The position numbers were made by a program, and so were the translations under genes. The notes below the pieces were generated by a model. It was not told the origin of the DNA. It was given only the letters and a program-made list of their open reading frames with translations, and did not search any database. From Neelides folsomi (lineage: Eukaryota > Arthropoda > Collembola > Neelipleona > Neelidae): 55,903 nucleotides of DNA. Of the stretch, positions 50,487-55,903 are shown in pieces. The stretch covers positions 1-55,903 of the forward strand of contig JAQGBZ010000390.1 in NCBI GenBank assembly GCA_034687125.1, given 5' to 3'. Each line of letters starts with the position of its first letter. The stretch's first letter is position 1.

Positions 50487-51369
50487 TTAAAAATCAAAAT
50501 GGGGTTGACATGTTCCATCAATAGCCAAGGAACTCCCTGGGTTGCACTGTGCAAGTGGCGGTCTTCCTCCAACCGCTAAAGGAGCCGCACTCGACACAAT
50601 TGTACATCTTGGGTTAATAAATCCATCTACAAAAGAAATGACTTGATTTCCCGGACAATCTTCTTTACTCCCAAGAAAGACGCATCTGTTCTTGTACCAA
50701 ACTTCATTTTGTTTTGAACATTTCCTCGGCTCACATATTGGCTTCAATGTTGTTTTGTCAAAAGTTAGCCATTTGCCTGATTTGCAGTAACCCTAAATTA
50801 TTGTCATTCATTTTTTATAAAAAAAGTATCAAGTATATCAAAGATCGATTAGTTTTTCACAGTTCGATGATGGTTATCCAATATTTATTAAATTAGTTCA
50901 ACTTGCTTGTTGGAAAATGGAGTAACACTGTTGAGTAGGTGGATGGTAAATGAGAGTTCTTGGTTCATCTTTACAATCACAGACTCCGTTTGTCCCATCT
51001 TTATCATAAAATATCATATTTTGGCCACAAGGTGCCTGACTACCAGCAATATAGCATTTCCCACTTTTAGTGTCATAACGGATAGATTGCTCGATAGATT
51101 TTTGACATCGACCTCTAAATGAAATGTTAATAATTAGTTAATTAATTTAACCAATTCGAATTGAAATTTGGTAATTACATAATATCGGTATACCATATAA
51201 CATTATTATGTAAAGAATAATACCCAAAATTTGCAACAGCTTCTAACCTTTGAGTCTGCCGAAGAGTTCTGAGTCTCTTAATTATAAAATTACTATCACT
51301 TCCCGAAGAGTCTTCAATTAACACAAGCATTAAAAGTAAAGAAATCAATTGAGGAAACACTCGTTTCAT
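50487..51369 (-). CDS. Secreted DUF4789-type cysteine-rich protein
   Basis: Exons 51369-51224, 51114-50907 and 50792-50487 sum to 660 nt (219 residues). A signal peptide (KRVFPQLISLLLMLVLIEDS) leads a mature protein with two copies of the arthropod DUF4789-type block: CYIAGSQAPCGQNMIFYD ... CDCKDE and CYSIFQQGYCKSGKWLTFD ... CEPRKC. A third, more diverged stretch follows (CVFLGSKEDCPGNQVI and CNPGSSLAIDGTCQ). This domain occurs in secreted arthropod proteins of unknown function. The second intron starts with GC rather than GT (CAACAA|GCAAGT at 50907/50906). Joining there restores the conserved QG-x-C-x-x-G-x-WL motif, whereas the nearby GT site breaks the frame. A TATATAA element lies 43 nt upstream of the ATG. 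Confidence 0.85.
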
Positions 51370-52252
51370 GATTCAAAAATTCGATTAACTTTACTGGAAG
51401 ATTATGATTTTTTATATAAGATTGATTAATTTTTGATTTTTCCAAATATAATTGTAAAAAACTTGAGAGGGAGAGATTACAAGATGCTGAGAGGAAATGA
51501 GGGACTGAATGGGAAATGAAGTTCATCAAAGACATTCATATTTAAGTAATTGACGCAATTAGCATATTCGCATCTTCGCCTTCTTCCTATACCTTCCACA
51601 CGTTTCCCACATTTATTTATACAGAGGGGAAGAGCTGTGGAGTGACTATGATGAATATGTTGATAAGTATAAGAGTGTTTGTTTAAGATATTCTTCTTGG
51701 AAATCTCAATCACTTCCAAAACCCTTTTCCTACATAGCCAAACTAAGTATAGCCAATATTAGCAATTACCAATATGGGGTTCTTTATTAGTGAACTTCGG
51801 TTTTGACTCATTCAAGTGTTCGAAGTTTCCTCTACAGATCATTTTTAATTCTAAACAAGCGAAGGAATTTACATAAGATGAATATAGTAAATTCAAAGGT
51901 TTTATTCTCTCAAGGTTTTCCTCCCCTTTCTTCATTCACTCATCAACTCCATCAACTTCGACACTCCCCCAATACTTATGACTATGATTATAACTATAAC
52001 AAATGACGTTGCACTATTTTCCATGCCATGTGCGAAATTAAAAAGTTTAATGAACGAAGCAATTTAAGATTCAATTGGATTTTTATTTAGCAAGAATCTT
52101 TGAGATTTTCAAGATATTTTTTACATGCTAATGTTATACAAATCCAACAAGAATTTATATAATTAGTGATTAGTAGGTGAAGTTGAATTTAACAGTACGG
52201 AATAGGAAAATGTATAAAAGGTAACAAAGTTGAAATCCAGGTTGATTGAGAA
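51370..52252. other. Intergenic
   Basis: Promoter of the DUF4789 gene (its duplicated part reaches about 51623), then a stretch without recognised features up to the 3' end of the Gly-rich gene. Confidence 0.55.
51412..51418 (-). promoter_or_regulatory. Probable TATA box of the DUF4789 gene
   Basis: TATATAA on the minus strand, 43 nt upstream of ATG 51369, would place transcription start about 10-15 nt before the ATG. This element is absent from the decayed copy at 49.1 kb. Confidence 0.45.
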
Positions 52253-52638
52253 TTATCTTCCATATCCACCATATCCACCACCGCCAAATCCGCCACCTCC
52301 AAATCCGCGTCCACCGCCACCTCCATAACCTCCATATCCACCACCGCCAAATCCGCCACCTCCAAATCCTCGTCCACCGCCACCGAATCCTCTGCCGCCA
52401 TATCCTCCACCTCGTCCTCCATAGAATTGCTCTGCTGTTTCAAGATCATCCGAATTTTCGCTATAGGCCGCAGCTAACATGACTCCGAGGAGCATAAGAA
52501 CTGTAAATGCCTATTCAAATAAAAATTTTAAAAATTAATTTTAAATGTACTAATATAATCAAATTGGGTAATTGGTATTAAAGGGCTATACACTACAGTA
52601 TAAAGTACTTGTAGTTGGAATTTGGAATTTACCTTCAT
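52253..52638 (-). CDS. Glycine-rich secreted peptide (GGF/GGY repeats)
   Basis: Exon 1 (52638-52633) encodes only Met-Lys. A phase-0 intron follows, then exon 2 (52510-52253), giving 87 residues. This start inside the signal peptide is a layout common in arthropod cuticle and antimicrobial peptide genes. The signal peptide is MKAFTVLMLLGVMLAAAYSE. The rest is acidic for a few residues and then almost only Gly, Phe, Tyr and Arg. GRGFGGGGFGGGGYGGYG occurs twice in tandem, near-identical in DNA, so the duplication is recent. Similar proteins are cuticle components or holotricin/acanthoscurrin-type antimicrobial peptides; sequence alone does not separate them. A TATAAAA (52718-52724, minus) lies 80 nt upstream. 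Confidence 0.85.
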
Positions 52639-52717
52639 TGTTGAGGATTTTGTGAATATGGTGGAGTTTGAGATGAGAAGAATTTAAATTGTGAATCCTC
52701 CCTGGAGAAACATTCGA

Positions 52718-52724
52718 TTTTATA
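52718..52724 (-). promoter_or_regulatory. Probable TATA box of the Gly-rich gene
   Basis: TATAAAA on the minus strand, 80 nt upstream of the ATG at 52638, would place transcription start near 52690. Confidence 0.45.
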
Positions 52725-53263
52725 TGAGAATTTACAACCTTGAAAATTTGCAAGACTCATCTTTGGAGCGTCAGCAAAAGTGTGAAGAAACTCGGGAGAA
52801 GAATTCAAGAGAGAAAAAGGAGAGCAAAAACTCATCAGCATCAGAAATACGACGTTCGAATGGAACGAATTGAAGATCGTGAAGACTAAAAGAAATCCAT
52901 TAAATCCTTTGAAATTAAACGTACTCTTCATTGCCAATTTTTTTCTTATTATGCACTTGTCTTAAACACTCATTTGTCTTTCTAGTACCTTACGCTTCAA
53001 TTATATAATTTCTAACCAGCATTATTCGGAAAGTGTTTCATGGTTGGCTTATTTAAAGTCTCATTAAATGGATGAATCAACTCGTGTTTTTATAGAGTAA
53101 ACATGGGAAAAAATTTTAAGATGAAACGGAATTACTTATTTTATCTTTATATAAGGAGCATCATAATTCAATACATAAGAAATAACATTAAACTATTTAT
53201 TTGGGCTTTGAAATTCAAACAATAATGTTAATCTTATGCTTAAATATGTATGTAATGCACAGT

Positions 53264-53270
53264 TATAAAA
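53264..53270 (+). promoter_or_regulatory. Probable TATA box of the first six-Cys gene
   Basis: TATAAAA in AGTTATAAAAACTAGCGC, 134 nt upstream of ATG 53398. Confidence 0.4.
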
Positions 53271-53397
53271 ACTAGCGCGTAAATTCATAAACCCGAAGAA
53301 ACAATGATAAAATAAAGTTAAAAATTAATTTACAAAAATGCACATCGTTGAAATAAGCAAATTGAATAAGAAATTCTTTCATTTTATTTCCACTAAA

Positions 53398-53889
53398 ATG
53401 AGACTGTTTTTATTCTCAATGTTCGTTCTTCTTCAAGAAATAGCATCTCTTTTCGCTTCCGATCCACAATCAGAAGTTTGTCCAGGAGTATCAAAGGAGC
53501 ATCATGCACTTCTCAGCAAATCAAATCTCTCTGGTGAGGAGAAAGAGAAAATTAAAAAAGCTTTCAATGAAGATCCTAAGTGCATAAGTGAACAAGGCAA
53601 ATATTTCAATTTTTGTGAAAAGGGTGAGACATCAGACGATAAATGCACCTGCAAGCCCTCAACATTAAATGCATCAGAATTGGATAAAGCAACCCAAATT
53701 GACCAAACTAAACTTAATGTGGCGATGGTTTGCATAATAAGGGAGGATCCTCCAACAACCCTGAGCACGAGCACTTTAAATGTGGACGACTACACCGATT
53801 CATCTGAAGAAGAAGGCGGAATGCAACTTAAATCATTTCCACTTTTTCTTATGTTTATTGTTGCTTTTCTTACTGCAAATCATTATTGA
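53398..53889 (+). CDS. Secreted six-cysteine protein with hydrophobic C-terminus, copy 1
   Basis: A single-exon frame of 163 residues from ATG 53398. An in-frame ATG at 53338 would add 20 residues, but the inner one places the hydrophobic segment (MRLFLFSMFVLLQEIASLFA) at the very N-terminus as a signal peptide. Six mature cysteines fall in the order CPGV, KCIS, NFC-x9-C-x-C and MVCI. The protein then becomes Thr/Ser- and Asp/Glu-rich and ends in a hydrophobic tail (FPLFLMFIVAFLTANHY), as for a GPI signal or membrane anchor. It is a tandem paralogue of the gene at 54207: they share C-x-x-VS, the HxLL-x-K-x-NLS block, and CTC. Intronless structure and local duplication suggest a fast-evolving surface family. 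Function unknown. Confidence 0.8.
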   Translation: MRLFLFSMFVLLQEIASLFASDPQSEVCPGVSKEHHALLSKSNLSGEEKEKIKKAFNEDPKCISEQGKYFNFCEKGETSDDKCTCKPSTLNASELDKATQIDQTKLNVAMVCIIREDPPTTLSTSTLNVDDYTDSSEEEGGMQLKSFPLFLMFIVAFLTANHY

Positions 53890-54206
53890 TATATTGTAAT
53901 AGCATTATTTTATGTTTTATTGAAACTTAATTTGTCCATTGTAACTTCTTTTAATAATTCTGTTAAATTCATAAATTATTGAATAAATTATGAATCGGTC
54001 AATGTTCAAACGGCAAGCTTATTACTACACTTAAATATCTCGTTCACAAATCATGAAAGATCTAATCATTTGATTCAAAGTCATTAAATCATACAATACT
54101 TGAGATTAGCCTAGGAAACATTTTAAATAAAATTAATTCTATTTAACTAATAATTACGAATAAAGGAATTTCATCAAATCATTGAAAGAAAGACGAAATT
54201 TCCAAA
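53890..54206. other. Intergenic spacer of the tandem pair
   Basis: 317 bp with an AATAAA-type signal (about 53981). Nothing else recognised. Confidence 0.6.
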
Positions 54207-54701
54207 ATGAAATTGTTCGTATTGACTTTCATTGTTGCGACTTTTGTTCAACTTCCCAATTTTTCTCGTGGAAACGAGCGTCCAGAATTGGGTAACGTAT
54301 GTGCCAGTGTCTCTCAAGATGATCATAAGCTCCTTACTAAAGATAATCTCTCAGCGGATGATAAAAAGAAAATTTTGGATTTCTTCAATGACAATCAAAA
54401 AGCATGCAAGCAGTCAGCTGAGAAAGACAAACCGTTCATTTACTGCCAAAGTGGAACCGAGGATGATTGCACGTGCACCGAGTCCAAGCTCACAAAAGAA
54501 GAGTTAAACAAGCCAGAATTGACTAAGATCAAGGATGAATTTATGAACCTCACGACAAATTGTTTTGAACGTCAGGGCCCCACCCAGCCTCCATTATCAA
54601 CCGATGACGATTTCGATCGTGGATCTACAACTACATTTTACAAAGTTATCTCCATCATTTCACTCGGCTCTCTCGTCGCTGTCAAATTTACTTATATTTA
54701 A
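54207..54701 (+). CDS. Secreted six-cysteine protein with hydrophobic C-terminus, copy 2
   Basis: A single-exon frame of 164 residues. The signal peptide is MKLFVLTFIVATFVQLPNFS. Cysteines: NVCASVS, KACKQS, YC-x7-C-x-C and NCFER. The order matches copy 1, with the same DDHKLLTKDNLSADDKKKIL region and a following Leu/Glu/Lys helix. A Pro/Thr/Asp linker (GPTQPPLSTDDDFD) and a hydrophobic tail (VISIISLGSLVAVKFTYI) end the protein, again suggesting GPI or tail anchoring. Copies 1 and 2 have diverged strongly in protein sequence while keeping the framework. The gene at 6451-6981 has the same YC-x(5-9)-C-x-C unit and may be an older member. An AATAAA follows at about 54720. Confidence 0.8.
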   Translation: MKLFVLTFIVATFVQLPNFSRGNERPELGNVCASVSQDDHKLLTKDNLSADDKKKILDFFNDNQKACKQSAEKDKPFIYCQSGTEDDCTCTESKLTKEELNKPELTKIKDEFMNLTTNCFERQGPTQPPLSTDDDFDRGSTTTFYKVISIISLGSLVAVKFTYI

Positions 54702-54965
54702 ACATTATGCTTCTGTACAAATAAAAATATTAATTGTGGTGATTAAAATGTGAATATTTTGTGAATTGCAAAATTTTGGTTAATTTTATTTGAGTCATAA
54801 AATGCACAACACAGTTAAATATTTAATTATATACATTAAATAAAAAACAATTAGATAATTTTACATATCATGATGGATTTTAGAGTTTATTATACAAAAA
54901 TTGGTAGAATCTTATATGAATTACGTATAAAACATAGGAAGTGGGAGATTAAATTGTGGTGGATT

Positions 54966-55318
54966 TTAGCTTTTTGGGGAATTCAATTGTGAAGGGAGAA
55001 GTCCGAAATGTTGACGGAGTTGTTCGAAGAAAATGAAAGTAAAAATTGTTTGAGGGCCGAGTCGAATAAAGGCAGGAACGAATCCTTTATAAAAGGCTGA
55101 AGGACCCAATTGAGCAGTCATTTTTAATATTTGAAGAAAATTCTGAAAGTTTGAAATTTAGGGTTTAAAGATCATAATAATTTAACAAATGGCAATAAAT
55201 GTCAAATGATAATGATATTTAAAAAATTAAAATTCTATTAAACCTGTCCACTACTATCACTCATCACTCGCGTTTTGATAACATCAAGCGGCTGAGTAAT
55301 GCACGTTGCGATCGCAGC
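54966..55318 (-). CDS. SLC25A10: Mitochondrial dicarboxylate carrier, last two exons
   Basis: Exons 55318-55244 and 55142-54966 join in phase 0 and encode the last 83 residues; upstream exons lie beyond the window. The carrier exchanges malate or succinate for phosphate, sulfate or thiosulfate across the inner mitochondrial membrane. The first exon holds the third-repeat carrier signature QPLDVIKTRVM (PxDxxKxR). The second holds LGPSAFYKGFVPAFIRLGPQ and TIFTFIFFEQLRQHFG, the distinctive C-terminus of the dicarboxylate-carrier subfamily (LGPxAFYKGxVPAxIRLxPxT...FxFxEQLRxxFG). The acceptor before the first exon (TTTAAAAG) is pyrimidine-poor but frame and homology support it. Confidence 0.9.
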
Positions 55319-55903
55319 CTTTTAAATATAAATAAAAACATATTGAAAATAATTGGGAGCATAAAATGTTAGCGTAATACATACTAGGGTAAATACAAAA
55401 TGGCGTAATTGTCTAGGCGTAATGCTAATACGGCTTAAGTAAATAATGGCGTAATGTTAATATAGATTATGTATTTAATGGCGAAATATTAATATCGCGT
55501 AAGTATTTAATAGCTTTGAACTTTAATGACGTAAATATTTTATAGCTTAATATTAAAGCAACGTAAGTTTTAGATTAACGTTATACATATATTGCATTTT
55601 AAGAAGGTAAATTATTTAACTTTGTCTTTGTATTGTATTTTTGTATCTTATCTAAATATTTAACATTGTCTCTTTTAAAGTCTCTTTTAAAGTCTCCAAT
55701 GTGTTTATTCATGAAAACATGAATGAAACACGATAAGTTAAATAAGAATAAACAAAGAAATTGCTTCTAATTTACATAATATTAATTTATTATTTATATA
55801 ACTGATATTTCTTGACCATGAAAAGATTGAGGTCAAGAACTTCATAAATATATGAAGGGGAAATCAATTAGTTCACGAAGGATATCTTTATAGTAAAGAT
55901 TAC
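55319..55903. other. Carrier gene intron, with minisatellite
   Basis: At least 585 bp of intron of the dicarboxylate carrier gene (minus strand), running off the window. It contains the 32-bp tandem repeat listed separately; no further carrier exon is visible. Confidence 0.6.
55416..55575. repeat. 32-bp minisatellite, about 5 diverged units
   Basis: Units begin at 55416, 55448, 55480, 55512 and 55544, each 32 bp. Units 1-3 share GGCG(T/A)AAT(G/A)(C/T)TAATA at the start and GTA-TTTAAT-like ends. Units 4-5 start AGCTT and are more diverged. A partial unit (GGCGTAATTGTCTA) precedes the first. The array lies in an intron. Confidence 0.8.

Larger units (their letters stand above)
52639..53397. 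other. Divergent promoter region
   Basis: Between the Gly-rich gene (-) and the first six-Cys gene (+). It contains a TATA-like element for each. No exon recognised. Confidence 0.55.

Noticed and set aside
52246..52482. His/Ile-rich plus-strand frame opposite the Gly-rich gene
   Set aside because: It is the complement of the GGF/GGY repeats; the minus strand has a signal peptide, intron and TATA box.
53338..53397. Upstream in-frame ATG for the first six-Cys protein
   Set aside because: It would bury the signal peptide behind 20 polar residues; the inner ATG gives the same signal-peptide layout as the paralogue.

Overview
This is a eukaryotic, A+T-rich stretch of nuclear DNA. Genes are split by many short GT-AG introns (mostly about 50-300 bp), poly-A signals of the AATAAA type follow several genes, and there is no bacterial operon layout. 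The gene set (Rab3, membralin, an OATP with the family signature, SRP14, a Rab escort protein, a mitochondrial dicarboxylate carrier) is that of an animal. A secreted protein with the DUF4789-type cysteine pattern, a Ly6/quiver-like protein and a Gly-rich secreted protein point to an arthropod. I cannot place it more finely; a springtail-like hexapod is only a guess.

Layout. 1-5.3 kb: no supported gene. 5.3-8.4 kb: two small tail-anchored-type membrane proteins (+) around a minus-strand Cys-rich secreted protein. 8.4-11.7 kb: empty. 11.7-12.6 kb: 3' end of an unknown helical protein (-). 13.5-16.4 kb: membralin (+, 10 exons). 17.6-19.4 kb: a CUB/LDLa-type single-pass receptor-like protein (+). 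20.2-21.1 kb: Ly6/quiver-like protein (+). 24-25 kb: Rab3 (+). 27.8-29.9 kb: coiled-coil, probably cilium/basal-body protein (-). 32.5-35.4 kb: OATP transporter (+), followed by a broken cytochrome b561/ferric-reductase-like relic (35.65-36.97 kb). 37.6-38.3 kb: diamine-type acetyltransferase (-). 38.75-39.5 kb: SRP14 (+). 40-42.5 kb: two related unknown, possibly GNAT-like, reading frames (+). 42.9-44.7 kb: Rab escort protein (+). 45.3-46.2 kb: sequon-rich mucin-like protein (+). 46.65-47.5 kb: Jupiter/HN1-like candidate (-). 50.5-51.4 kb: DUF4789-type secreted protein (-). 52.25-52.64 kb: Gly-rich secreted peptide (-). 53.4-54.7 kb: two tandem six-cysteine secreted or anchored paralogues (+). 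54.97-55.3 kb: 3' exons of a dicarboxylate carrier (-).

The most unusual part is 45-55 kb, an island of fast-evolving secreted or surface proteins. Within or beside it lie a complete PIF/Harbinger-like MITE, a decayed copy of the DUF4789 gene's 5' end, and a 32-bp minisatellite. Elsewhere there are two long inverted repeats (52-bp perfect arms; 95-bp near-perfect arms) and a degraded repeat pair. Housekeeping genes do not form an obvious pathway unit, although Rab3, with a CXC prenylation end, and the Rab escort protein that presents Rabs for prenylation lie 18 kb apart. Exon coordinates were derived by hand from splice sites and reading-frame continuity; for most genes the exon lengths sum to a multiple of three.
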